A DNA stretch of 64,000 nucleotides from a bacterium (GCA_030430075.1 JAUIGN010000034.1:1-64000), one strand, 5' to 3'; shown: positions 54,201 through 61,119, numbered from the stretch's first letter. The notes: generated from the letters alone by a model not told the origin. Made by a program: numbers and translations.

Positions 54201-55483
54201 AGCAGGCAGATTGGATTATCGATATGGGTCCGGAGGCGGGGGCCGAAGGAGGCCAGGTCGTGGCGGCCGGCACGCCCGAAGACGTCGTCGCCCAGGAAGT
54301 TGCCCGCGCGGAGCTCGGCCGGAAGAAAGGGTCGAAAAAGCGCAAGTCGGTGCGATTGGACGACACCGACAATGGACAACTGGGCGTCACGACCGACCTG
54401 GTGTCGTACACGGCCCAGGCGCTGCAACCCGTTCTCGAGCAGGGACCGTATCAGCCTCGTGAGGCCTATGACCCGGCGAAAGTTGAAGCGGAGCGGCAAG
54501 GCGATATGGACATCACCGAAGTCGGCCGCGACGCGCAGATGCCGTGGGAGACCGATGGTCGTGGTTGGCACACGCGTGATCGCGTCGATCGCAAGGGAAA
54601 TGCGGTGAAATGGGATGGCGAGGCGTTGGCCCGCGTGGTCGATCGGATCCACGAGCTGGGCGACTTCAGCGACACCAACTGGAACGCCCGGAGCGTGGTT
54701 GAAATCGCCGCCGAAACCAAGAGCCAGGGGTGGTTTTTCCACGCAATTACCGGCGAGACCTGGCTCCTGAAATTGAAGTTCCGCGTGCGTCGCGGCACCT
54801 TCAAACGGCAGGAACTGGTCAAGAAAATCGAGCTGAAGACGCTCAATGAAATGGATGACTTGCCGATCTACAGCAACGAGCCGAGGATCAAGGTGCGTTC
54901 GTCACGCGGCCCCTGGCAGGAAGTCGAGATCCGGGTCACGAAACTCGCAGAAGTCGACCGGCCCGAGTTCTGGGAGTTCCTGGAATTGGCGGTCGAGAGC
55001 TTCAACCGTCACACGGAACGGATTGAACTCAAACTGGACGATCATACGCCCTGGAAGAAGCTGGGCCAGAAATGGCACTTCATGCGGCGGGGCTTTCCGC
55101 CGGGCAAACGGGTCCGCTGGGATGCCGAGCTGATGGAGGAACTGTACGAACTGCTTCAGGAAGTCGCTCCCCAGTGCAGCTTTCTCTGGAACAACCAGGT
55201 CGTGGTCCGCGTGTACCTCGAGGGCAAACGGGAACCTTGGGCCGGTATCGTGACCAAGAAGCCGGATGCCCTGGCCCTGCTCCTCACCGGCCCGAAAAAT
55301 GGGGTTGCCATGGGGCGGATTGCGGAACTGGGAATCGATCCGGAAATCGACCAGAACCGTGACGACTACGATGTCGTAAAACTCCGCTTTCGAACCCTGG
55401 AAGACCTGCATCGGGGAGACCTGGCCGAGTTTCTCCTGGAACACATCACGCTGCATCAAACGGTGGACGCTTCCCGCTCATGA
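48272..55483 (+). CDS. uvrA: Giant tandem UvrA (four nucleotide-binding domains) with unique C-terminal extension
   Basis: UvrA recognises DNA damage for nucleotide excision repair with UvrB and UvrC. ATG 48272 (MAPSDIVIKGAREHNL) gives 2403 residues, over twice the usual 940-1000. Two UvrA units are in tandem. Walker A motifs lie at about residues 33 (GVSGSGKSS), 704 (GVSGSGKSS), 1062 (GPSGSGKSS) and 1721 (GPSGSGKSS). Signatures lie at about 553 (LSGGETQ), 894 (LSGGEAQ), 1529 (LSNGEAQ) and 1910 (LSGGEAQ). Each unit has its zinc-finger cysteine pairs (CANC/CLEC, CEAC/CPVC, CSTC/CPEC, CEEC/CETC). A low-complexity linker (about 245-285) interrupts unit 1. From about 2010 there is a 390-residue extension of unknown function. 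Tandem UvrA is known in Chlamydiae. The CBM9-like gene overlaps by 4 bp. Confidence 0.95.
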   Translation: MAPSDIVIKGAREHNLRGVDVVLPRNQLICLTGVSGSGKSSLAFDTLYAEGQRRYVESLSSFARQFLGQMPKPEVDYIGGLSPSISISQKSSGNNPRSTVGTVTEIQDYLRVLFARVGDGYCPQCGDAITAQSREQILARILELPEGTRFAVLAPLIRGQKGEYRDLFVDLLKQGFARARVDGETVSLNDNLKLDRQMRHHIEVVIDRLEAKAGIRGRLAEAVELALKIGKGTLVVEQAGDGNAPASQPAPLPPEGDDDDGGEPEASASRVSPARSKRRAARQAAPANERDTIYSVDYSCANCGISFEPPSPQLFSFNSPQGMCLECDGLGQLYSFDPELLVPDPSLSFKQGCVELIDKWKDIGRWRRHIYQGVAETMERLEKWPAGTLLESPWGELTQRQQDVLLWGTGKQHITYTWRGGASPIKYGGTFEGIIPELLGKHGSTKSAPQRKKLEKYMRTLPCGSCKGARLNAQGRHVRIESTHSRFADRPSLSMPEVCDLPISDAVEFFSDLKLDRTRELIATEALKEIRGRLGFLTNVGLDYLTLSRTAPTLSGGETQRIRLAGQIGSGLVGVLYILDEPSIGLHTRDNARLIDTLCRLRDMGNTVVVVEHDEETMWASDHLIDFGPGPGVRGGEVVVAGTADKVAKTSRSVTGQYLKGTERIEIPARRRPPGEHALRIRGATHNNLKHVDIEIPLGGFVCVTGVSGSGKSSLVNDILVEALRRDLNGGEGEPGAHEGLEGLEHLDKLIAIDQSPIGRTPRSNPGTYVKVFDEIRNLYAQMPAAKQRGFKPGRFSFNVKSGRCEACEGNGSNRLGMDFLADVWVTCPVCEGHRYNRETLQVKFKERSIAEVLEMDVQQLLELFENVPKVRDKLQTLHDVGLDYIKLGQPSPTLSGGEAQRIKLARELAKKSTGQTLYLLDEPTTGLHFADIKLLLDVLHGFADAGNTVLVVEHNLDVIKTADWIIDMGPEGGSGGGRLVASGTPEMVAQSDTHTGRALAELFAAGNGANGSKKLPLTRPASKRRRGAADVTRKISVRGAAQHNLKRVDVDIKRDEMTVFCGPSGSGKSSLAMDTVYAEGQRRYVESLSAYARQFVAQMQKPAMDRVDGLSPAIAIEQKNLGNTPRSTVGTVTEVYDYLRILMSRLGTPHCPDCDVAIGTQTADQIVDKILLEEEGTRLYLMAPLDIEVGQREDLLWDEVRAAGFARIRVNGKTYPIESPPSIDRRRKYDIEVVVDRIVVKPSGRSRIADSVETALGFGKGVLHVAYVREDVAEPRWEVTVHSQHLACSTCGRSFEHLSPHQFSFNSYLGWCPECEGLGVQVGANPAALLRDPKSTLAEGAVNLWPNLDNRVSRLMLEAMSQETGLPLDVPFDQLNARYRRMIMRGTGEQWFDVCRPVRADEPSQETKAGGPLFRFQFKGLYPALEEASRLSPAFRSRLETFVDEVECAACSGSRLRDDAAATRLRNHTIDDLTRMPLGELQKLLSTWRFSASEKKIAGELIREVQSRLQFLCDVGLAYLTLARGAATLSNGEAQRIRLASQLGSGLCGVLYVLDEPTIGLHPRDNTRLLAAMHKLRDLGNTLLVVEHDREVIDGADAICDFGPAAGKHGGEIVAHGSPAQVAKRRRSVTGPYLSGRKAIPIPSNRRLAGLAGAPPTAAKKTRKKAARGASAAVAAKKADEDTPVDRQPLPDHLAICGVRHNNLKNVTVKIPLGTLTAITGPSGSGKSSLIDDVLCAALARTLHRASTVPGVHDEILGIELVNKVIQVDQQPLGNSPSSNPATYTGVFELIRALFAQLPDAKLRGYTARRFSFNVPGGRCEECEGNGQRCIEMHFLPDVWVRCETCDGQRYNPETLAVTYHGHSISDVLNLTCGEAVRLFESIPKIRRILQTLCDVGLDYLTLGQPAPTLSGGEAQRVKLAAELSRPDTGQTLYLLDEPTTGLHFDDLAKLLDVLHRLVDLGNTVVVIEHNMDVCKQADWIIDMGPEAGAEGGQVVAAGTPEDVVAQEVARAELGRKKGSKKRKSVRLDDTDNGQLGVTTDLVSYTAQALQPVLEQGPYQPREAYDPAKVEAERQGDMDITEVGRDAQMPWETDGRGWHTRDRVDRKGNAVKWDGEALARVVDRIHELGDFSDTNWNARSVVEIAAETKSQGWFFHAITGETWLLKLKFRVRRGTFKRQELVKKIELKTLNEMDDLPIYSNEPRIKVRSSRGPWQEVEIRVTKLAEVDRPEFWEFLELAVESFNRHTERIELKLDDHTPWKKLGQKWHFMRRGFPPGKRVRWDAELMEELYELLQEVAPQCSFLWNNQVVVRVYLEGKREPWAGIVTKKPDALALLLTGPKNGVAMGRIAELGIDPEIDQNRDDYDVVKLRFRTLEDLHRGDLAEFLLEHITLHQTVDASRS

Positions 55484-56148
55484 CCAATCGTCTCTTGGCA
55501 CCGACGTTCCTGTTTCGCTTTGCGGCCCCATTGCGGTTTCGCAAGACGATTTGGTCCGCCCGGGGAATCAACTTGGACGAGGCTTATACGCTGCCCAGTT
55601 TTGGCGAACTGGAAGGGCGACCGCTGTTCGCCGATGTGCGGGCCGCCTGGAACAACAAGGGGATCGTGTTTAGCGTGGAAGTCGTCGGCAAGAAGCAAGC
55701 GCCGTGGTGCCGTGCTTCGCGGCTGGAAGACAGTGACGGGTTTCAAGTCTGGATCGATTCGCGGGACGCCCACAATATTCATCGGGCCAGCCGATTCTGT
55801 CACCGGTTCGCCTTCCTCCCGGCCGGTGGAGGCCGCTCGCTGAACGAACCGGTCGCTTCCATGGCGTCGATCAGCCGAGCGAAAGAGGAGCCGAAGATGG
55901 TCGGTCCAGATTTGCTCAAGATCCATTGCAAGCGGACTCACGACGGCTACCAACTGCAGGCCTTCATCCCGACGGAAGCGATTACAGGCTTCGATCCCGA
56001 AGAACATCCGCGTCTCGGCTTCAGCTACGCCGTGGTGGATCGCGAGCTGGGTTGGCAGACGTTCAGCGTGGGACCGGAGTTTCCTTTCGTGGAAGATCCC
56101 AGTCTCTGGGGAACTTTGGAACTTACTGATGCGGATGCCCGGTCATGA
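55480..56148 (+). CDS. CBM9/DOMON-like protein, overlaps uvrA
   Basis: ATG 55480 overlaps the uvrA stop by 4 bp (ATGA) and gives 222 residues. The sequence resembles a single carbohydrate-binding-family-9 or DOMON-type beta sandwich: LPSFGELEGRPLFADVRAAW, NNKGIVFSVEVVGKKQAPWC, EDSDGFQVWIDSRDAHNIH, RFCHRFAFLP, GYQLQAFIPTEAITGFD and LGFSYAVVDRELGWQTFSVG. Such domains bind sugars or haem and are often exported, but there is no signal peptide here. A cytoplasmic role is therefore likely, and the tight coupling to uvrA hints that it supports the same process. The function is unknown. Confidence 0.78.
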   Translation: MTNRLLAPTFLFRFAAPLRFRKTIWSARGINLDEAYTLPSFGELEGRPLFADVRAAWNNKGIVFSVEVVGKKQAPWCRASRLEDSDGFQVWIDSRDAHNIHRASRFCHRFAFLPAGGGRSLNEPVASMASISRAKEEPKMVGPDLLKIHCKRTHDGYQLQAFIPTEAITGFDPEEHPRLGFSYAVVDRELGWQTFSVGPEFPFVEDPSLWGTLELTDADARS

Positions 56149-56239
56149 TGCCCGCTCGCGCGGCTGACGACCGCATCCGATTCGGCCGACTGCCGGCAAC
56201 GATCATGACGCGACCTGGTCAAACCTGAGGGGAGACGTC

Positions 56240-57052
56240 ATGACGGCAGACGGGACGCGAGGCCGGCAACCGACAGCCAAGGACCTGGTCGACTGCTACG
56301 ACTACCCACAATATTGGGACCTGGCCTTTCGTGACGAGACGCGGCAAGAGGCGGACTTTATCGAAGCCGTCGCGGAGAAGTACTGCGAATTTCCCGTCCG
56401 GCGGCTGTTGGAGCCGGGCTGCGGCGGGGGCCGGTTGGTGGTCGAAATGGCCGCGCGGGGCTACGACGTGACGGGTTATGATCTGAACGAACGGGCCGTC
56501 CGCTACGTCCGGCAGCGACTGAAGCGACGCGGTTTGGCGGCCGAGGTGTTCGTCGGCGACATGCGGGAGGTCCGCGCCCGCCCGCCGGTCGACATCGCCT
56601 TCAATACGCTCAACACGTTTCGCCACTTGACCAGCGAAAACGACGCCCTTCGCCACCTGGAGTTGATCGCCGAATCACTGCGGCCGGGCGGTGTCTATGT
56701 GCTCGGCTTCCACCTGTTGCCGCCGGATGCCGAGGAGTCGTGCGTCGAGCGATGGTCGGCCCGCCACGGAGCGACCCGGGTCGGCGTCACGTTGCGCGTC
56801 ATGGACTTCGATCGGCGGAAACGGCTTGAAGTCATCCGGTTCTCCCTCCGCGTACGAAGCAAACGGCGCGAGTTGCGCATCGTCGCTGACTATCCTTACC
56901 GCATCTACCAGGCTCACCAGTTTCGCAATCTGCTGAGCAAAGTCCCGCAATTCGAGCTGTGCGGTGTCTACGACTTCTGGTACGACATCGAAGACCCACT
57001 TGATCTCGACAACGAATTGGGCGACGCGGTCTTTATCCTCCGGCGTCGCTGA
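56240..57052 (+). CDS. Class I SAM-dependent methyltransferase
   Basis: ATG 56240 follows GAGGGGAG and gives 270 residues. Features are LVDCYDYPQYWDLAFRDETR at the N-terminus, the SAM motif VRRLLEPGCGGGRLVVEMAA, YDVTGYDLNERAVRYVRQRL, DIAFNTLNTFRHLTS, and LRPGGVYVLGFHLLP. The lid with YDFWYDIEDPLDLDNE ends the protein. The type resembles general small-molecule or protein methyltransferases common in planctomycetes. It is on the same strand as uvrA and the CBM9-like gene, 91 bp downstream, and may be cotranscribed. Confidence 0.88.
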   Translation: MTADGTRGRQPTAKDLVDCYDYPQYWDLAFRDETRQEADFIEAVAEKYCEFPVRRLLEPGCGGGRLVVEMAARGYDVTGYDLNERAVRYVRQRLKRRGLAAEVFVGDMREVRARPPVDIAFNTLNTFRHLTSENDALRHLELIAESLRPGGVYVLGFHLLPPDAEESCVERWSARHGATRVGVTLRVMDFDRRKRLEVIRFSLRVRSKRRELRIVADYPYRIYQAHQFRNLLSKVPQFELCGVYDFWYDIEDPLDLDNELGDAVFILRRR

Positions 57053-57165
57053 CCTGGCCGTCCGCAAGGGACAGGCACGGCACAAACACCGGATGATTCA
57101 CGTACGAACAAAGGTACGGTGCAAGTCGCTGATTCGTTGTCATTTGCCATGAACCTACCCAAGAC

Positions 57166-57250
57166 GCGCCGCACCTCATCCGGAACGCGTTGGCGTCCGG
57201 TTTGCTCGGCGATCGACGGAACCGGGGCGAACGCCCACCGGCTGATGGGT
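57166..57250 (-). repeat. R1 dispersed repeat, full copy
   Basis: On the minus strand it reads CCCATCAGCCGGTGGGCG, TTCGCCCCGGTTCCGTCGATC, GCCGAGCAAACCGGACGCC and AACGCGTTCCGGATGAG. Both hairpin halves are present. Confidence 0.75.
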
Positions 57251-57299
57251 GGTCCAGGCCGATCACATAACGATTCAATTCGATTCCGCACTTCCGTTG

Positions 57300-57316
57300 G
57301 TCATGCTTTGCATGGC
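57300..57316 (+). repeat. R2 palindromic repeat, copy 6
   Basis: GTCATGCTTTGCATGGC has one mismatch at the right-arm end. It is preceded by CTTCCGTTG, the same flank as the copy at 8850. Confidence 0.65.
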
Positions 57317-57436
57317 AGACCGTTAATGCGTAATTTCCGATAGCCGCCATACCGTTCAAGCGGGTTTCGTAGGTCGTTGTTTCAGGATCGATAACGCTGT
57401 GTCAGGCGGATGGTAGCGCCGGCTATCACCCGATTG

Positions 57437-60199
57437 TCAGCGAATTGCATTGACGACCGGTGCGGGGACGTTGGTCACGCGTGCCGGTGCTCGGCGAGCC
57501 CCAACCGGTGCATTGACGATCGGCGCCGGGACCCTGGCCCGAGGGTCCGGGCGAGGGGTGGATCGCGACGGCACGTCAACCACGGGCGCTGGGACGGTGG
57601 TCGTTCGCGAAGGTGCGTTGACGATGGGTGCCGGTTGGCGCGGCGCCGCCGGTTCGGTCCTGGTTGCAACCCGTTGCGGTCCCAGAGCCACGCCGATCCA
57701 GCCGTCTTCGATGACGAACTGGTTGACGTCCAGGTCGGCGATCGCCGGATTCTCAGCCAACTTGCGATTGATGACGTTGAAGGGTTGGTTCTTGGATAGC
57801 GTCCGGCTGAAAATCGTCCGTAGCACGATCTGGTCCCCGAAGCTCAGACGTCGGCCGATCAGCTTGACGACTCCGTGCCGGACCAGGTTGGCGTGCAGGT
57901 CGCTGGCATCCGGCAGGTAATCGGCTCGAACTTCGAAGTTGTGCCACGAATTGCGCCGGTTCTTGAGTTCGGTGATTCGCAAGGTCAGCGTCAGTTTGCC
58001 CTCGTCGCACTGGACGCGGACGGGGTTGGTGTCTGCGAACTGCACCGTGATGTTTTCGGGAATGTCGTCGGGAACCTCGAGATCCGACCGATCGAAGGCA
58101 TCCGCCAGGTCGCGATAGAGTTGGCGTAGTTTGGTCCGCCGGCCCGCCAGGTCGAGCTGGACCAGCGTGTTGTTGAGCATCGTCTCGTGGACCTGGACGC
58201 TCAACATGCTGTCGGAAGGAGCTTGCGGACGGGGCGTGAAGGCGCCCAGGTGATCGTCAGCGGCGAGCCGGTAACGGGCGATCAACCGTTGCTCAGTGGT
58301 CCGCATCTCCACGGCACTGGGTTTCAAATCGAGTTTGCGGAGCGGTGTGGCGATCTTCTGTTCGACCTTCGCTTCGGCCTCTTCCAGGCGGGCTTGCACT
58401 TCGGTGTCGAGCCGCTCGCGCATCCGCGTCTCCAGGCGGGTCTCGGAGACCCAACGTGCCATTTCGGTCTGGTCGTCGTGCTGCTGGCGGGCAATCCCGC
58501 GGGCCACCCAGCCGATGACCGGCAGCGAGTCAAACAGGGTGCGGAAGCCGGTGAGCCGTGAATTCATGCTTGCTTCGGCTTCCGCGTCCGAGACAAACAC
58601 GCCGCGGCGGTCGATCTGGAAAAGGGTTCTGGCCTGGTAACGCGAGTAACCGTCGTTGAAGAACGTCGCCGGGCCGCGCGTGGCCGCTGTTTGCGATTCA
58701 ACCTCGCCTTCCACCTCCAAGCCGAATCGCCATCGTTGCTGGTCGGGAATCAGAACCGTCCGCATGTTGGCCGAACCCTGGGCATTTCCCAGCACCTGGG
58801 CGCCGATGATCTCTTCGTTGACTTCTTCTTCGAAATCATCCTGTTGCGGCAACAGGCGATTCAACAGGTCATCCCGGACCGCCACACGAACATTGGCGTT
58901 GCGATAATGCGATTCCAGCAATGATGCCAGTTGCGCGATTCCTTGGTCCTCCGACCAGCGGATCACCTGGTAACTCATGGCGACACGCCGCGCGGCGTCA
59001 GCCGACCGCGTCTGTTCGAACTTCTCGATGTCCGCCAGCAACTGGGGGTAGGCGATCGGTGTCACGACCCACCGGCGAAGCTCCGCCTGCAGTTCGGAGA
59101 AGGGTGATTTTTCCAGAACCGCTTTCTGTGCTGTGGTTAACTTGGGCGACGTCATGCGGCCAAGAACTTTACGGGCGACAGCCGCCCGTTCCTCGACTCC
59201 GGCCTGTTGCAGTGAAGCACGGACGTCGTCCAGTCGCAGGTAGTTTCGCCAGGCGACCGCGTTGGGATTCCGGCCGATTCTCGCTTCCACATTGGCCAGC
59301 CGGTCCTGCGCTGCCTGATTGGAGATTCGTTGTGAGGTGGCACCGGACGAGGCCGCAATGTGATGGACCTGGCGCCAGATCAGCTCGCGTCGGACCGTGG
59401 CGTACCCGGCCCGCACGATCCGGCTCCGCATGGTCGGTGATGCCTCGTTCTCTGCCAGGCGGATGCCGTCGGCCGCAATCTGCGTGAGGCCGTCGAGCAG
59501 CGGTGGCAGTTCGGTTGCGCCCAGCGCGTTGAGGCGATTGATTTGTTCGAGCGTGTGCACGGCCTGTGTGGCCCAGGTCTTTGTCGCCGGATGACGTTGC
59601 AACACGCGGAATTGTTCGATCAATGCGGTGGCGCGCGGCCAGCCGTGCGGCGTCTTGGCGAACGTCTCTGCACGGACGGGCGCCGGCCGCGGTGCATGGT
59701 CCGTGGCGGCCACGGTCGCCCGTTTCGGCGCCGTAGCCGGGCCGCTGGTCGCCAGCGTACGAGTCGCCGCGGGTTCGATGACTTGGACCGGTACCTGGTA
59801 CCGGTCTGCGACCGGTGGCGCGGTAGCGACCCGTTGGCGCGGTGCTGAGAGGCTCAAGAGATCGACGGGTGCAGGCTGGACCCGCACCTCCTCGGCGCGC
59901 AGAGCCGGTTCGGTGTAGGTGACCGCCGTCGGCGACGGAAAGACGGCAATCAGCTCGTTTCGAGCGCCTTCGCCGTTTGCCGTATCTCCCGCATGCCGGT
60001 CGCCACGATCTGCCTTCAGGCGGGTGGACAAGGCGCGTGGCGGCGCGGATGCAGCGCCCCGTTTTTCCGATACCAACCGCGGCGCCTGGGACTTGGTCAC
60101 ATTCTTCCAGGTGATCGGTGCCACGAGCGTCAGCACAAACAGGCACACCACCGCACCGAAGTAGGGCCAGATCGGGACGGTGTATCTCGCTTTCCGCAT
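57437..60199 (-). CDS. Large membrane-anchored protein with Pro/Ala-rich repeat tail
   Basis: The 920-residue product starts with a short cytoplasmic stretch and one hydrophobic anchor (WPYFGAVVCLFVLTLVAPI, about residues 11-29), so most of it is exposed outside the cytoplasm. The middle (about 190-800) is mixed helical with alternating charged and hydrophobic residues. A low-complexity region (about 35-190) is rich in A, T, R and P. The C-terminal 65 residues repeat a PAP(I/V)V(N/D) core four times: PAPIVNAPSR, PAPVVDVPSR, PAPIVNAPVG and PAPVVNAIR. I do not recognise a family, although planctomycete genomes encode many proteins of this kind. It is transcribed alone. Confidence 0.7.
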   Translation of the reverse strand: MRKARYTVPIWPYFGAVVCLFVLTLVAPITWKNVTKSQAPRLVSEKRGAASAPPRALSTRLKADRGDRHAGDTANGEGARNELIAVFPSPTAVTYTEPALRAEEVRVQPAPVDLLSLSAPRQRVATAPPVADRYQVPVQVIEPAATRTLATSGPATAPKRATVAATDHAPRPAPVRAETFAKTPHGWPRATALIEQFRVLQRHPATKTWATQAVHTLEQINRLNALGATELPPLLDGLTQIAADGIRLAENEASPTMRSRIVRAGYATVRRELIWRQVHHIAASSGATSQRISNQAAQDRLANVEARIGRNPNAVAWRNYLRLDDVRASLQQAGVEERAAVARKVLGRMTSPKLTTAQKAVLEKSPFSELQAELRRWVVTPIAYPQLLADIEKFEQTRSADAARRVAMSYQVIRWSEDQGIAQLASLLESHYRNANVRVAVRDDLLNRLLPQQDDFEEEVNEEIIGAQVLGNAQGSANMRTVLIPDQQRWRFGLEVEGEVESQTAATRGPATFFNDGYSRYQARTLFQIDRRGVFVSDAEAEASMNSRLTGFRTLFDSLPVIGWVARGIARQQHDDQTEMARWVSETRLETRMRERLDTEVQARLEEAEAKVEQKIATPLRKLDLKPSAVEMRTTEQRLIARYRLAADDHLGAFTPRPQAPSDSMLSVQVHETMLNNTLVQLDLAGRRTKLRQLYRDLADAFDRSDLEVPDDIPENITVQFADTNPVRVQCDEGKLTLTLRITELKNRRNSWHNFEVRADYLPDASDLHANLVRHGVVKLIGRRLSFGDQIVLRTIFSRTLSKNQPFNVINRKLAENPAIADLDVNQFVIEDGWIGVALGPQRVATRTEPAAPRQPAPIVNAPSRTTTVPAPVVDVPSRSTPRPDPRARVPAPIVNAPVGARRAPARVTNVPAPVVNAIR

Positions 60200-60679
60200 T
60201 CTCTACCTCATTCGTCGATCCAAAGCTGACAAGGCGGCCGTCGTGCAGAAGGACGCTCTGGGTCATCAGAAAAGATCGGTAGCCAGGGCGAGAGAATGGC
60301 ATCAGTTTTGTCAAACCAAACGATTCGCACGCCCCCTTCGGATGGTTTTAGGGTGCCTTGGGCCGATTGTGCGGATTGTCCGGATTCGGCAACCAGGGCG
60401 GGTCGCCCAGAGATTGCGCAAGAATGGAGATGAGACGATTCTTCCAACGAATCAGATGGCTCAAGGTGAACGTCGGCGAAGCTCGATTCAACCGCCCGGC
60501 GCAGGTCTCCACAACTGCTCGGCGCGGGTCTCCATCACGGCTCGGCGCGCGCCTCCACGACTGCTCGGCGCGGGTCTCCACAACTGCTCGGCGCGGGTCT
60601 CCACAACTGCTCGGCGCGGGTCTCCGACCCCGCCGAAACCGCCGACCGAAGGTCTCCAATCCCGATTCCAAACGTCCCG
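60200..60679. other. Intergenic region dominated by an R3 array
   Basis: These 480 bases separate two minus-strand genes. The second half is the R3 array (60498-60663). The first half (60200-60497) shows no feature other than the expected promoter region of the large anchored protein gene. Confidence 0.6.
60498..60663 (-). repeat. R3 tandem array, 6 units
   Basis: On the minus strand the leader ATTGGAGACCTTCGGTCGG, CGGTTTCGGCGGGGTCGGAG begins at the right end. It is followed by units GGAGACCCGCGCCGAGCAG with TTGT linkers and a period near 25 bp, ending in degenerate units (GGAGGCGCGCGCCGAGC, GGAGACCTGCGCC). It ends about 16 bp before the cupin gene stop. Confidence 0.85.
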
Positions 60680-61066
60680 TCAGGGTCCTGCATTTCCTGC
60701 ATCGGCATCGTTGAGAACCGTATCATCGTGTTCGTAGCCCGGCGCGCAGCAGCAGAGAAACGTGAGCGTTTCTGATCCCGTGTTGGTGATTTGATGCTCG
60801 GCGCCGGGCGGGATTGCGATTGCATCTCCCGGGCCCACCGGCGAGGTTTCTGTTCCGATCCGCATGCTCCCTTGGCCGGACAGGATGTAGTAGATTTCCT
60901 CGGTCAGCGGGTGGAAGTGAGCGGTCGTGGAGGCGCCGGCCGGGAGCCGGGCCTCGGCCAGGCTTTGGTTGCGGATACACGAGTTGCGGTGGGCGAGCAA
61001 TTCGCGAATTTCCGAGCCGTCCTTCGTCGTGAAGGGGGCGACCGCCGTCACGTTTTGGATGTCCAT
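60680..61066 (-). CDS. Cupin-domain protein
   Basis: The 128-residue protein is a single cupin: RLPAGASTTAHFHPLTEEIYYILSGQG carries motif 1 (the His-His-Glu metal ligands), and PGDAIAIPPGAEHQITNTG carries motif 2 (third His). It likely binds a divalent metal. Small cupins range from isomerases to dioxygenases and sugar-binding regulators, so no reaction is assigned. The C-terminus contains a CCC cluster (FLCCCAPGYEHDD), which is unusual. It lies 53 bp downstream of rsmD on the same strand. Confidence 0.85.
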   Translation of the reverse strand: MDIQNVTAVAPFTTKDGSEIRELLAHRNSCIRNQSLAEARLPAGASTTAHFHPLTEEIYYILSGQGSMRIGTETSPVGPGDAIAIPPGAEHQITNTGSETLTFLCCCAPGYEHDDTVLNDADAGNAGP

Positions 61067-61119
61067 CCGTTGTCTGCTTTCGGCTACAAAGTTGAGGGAG
61101 GGGCCAAGTGAGTTCGGTT

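Larger units (their letters stand above)
57053..57436. other. Convergent intergenic region with R1 and R2 repeats
   Basis: These 384 bases hold R1 on the minus strand (57166-57250) and R2 (57300-57316). There is no gene. Confidence 0.6.
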
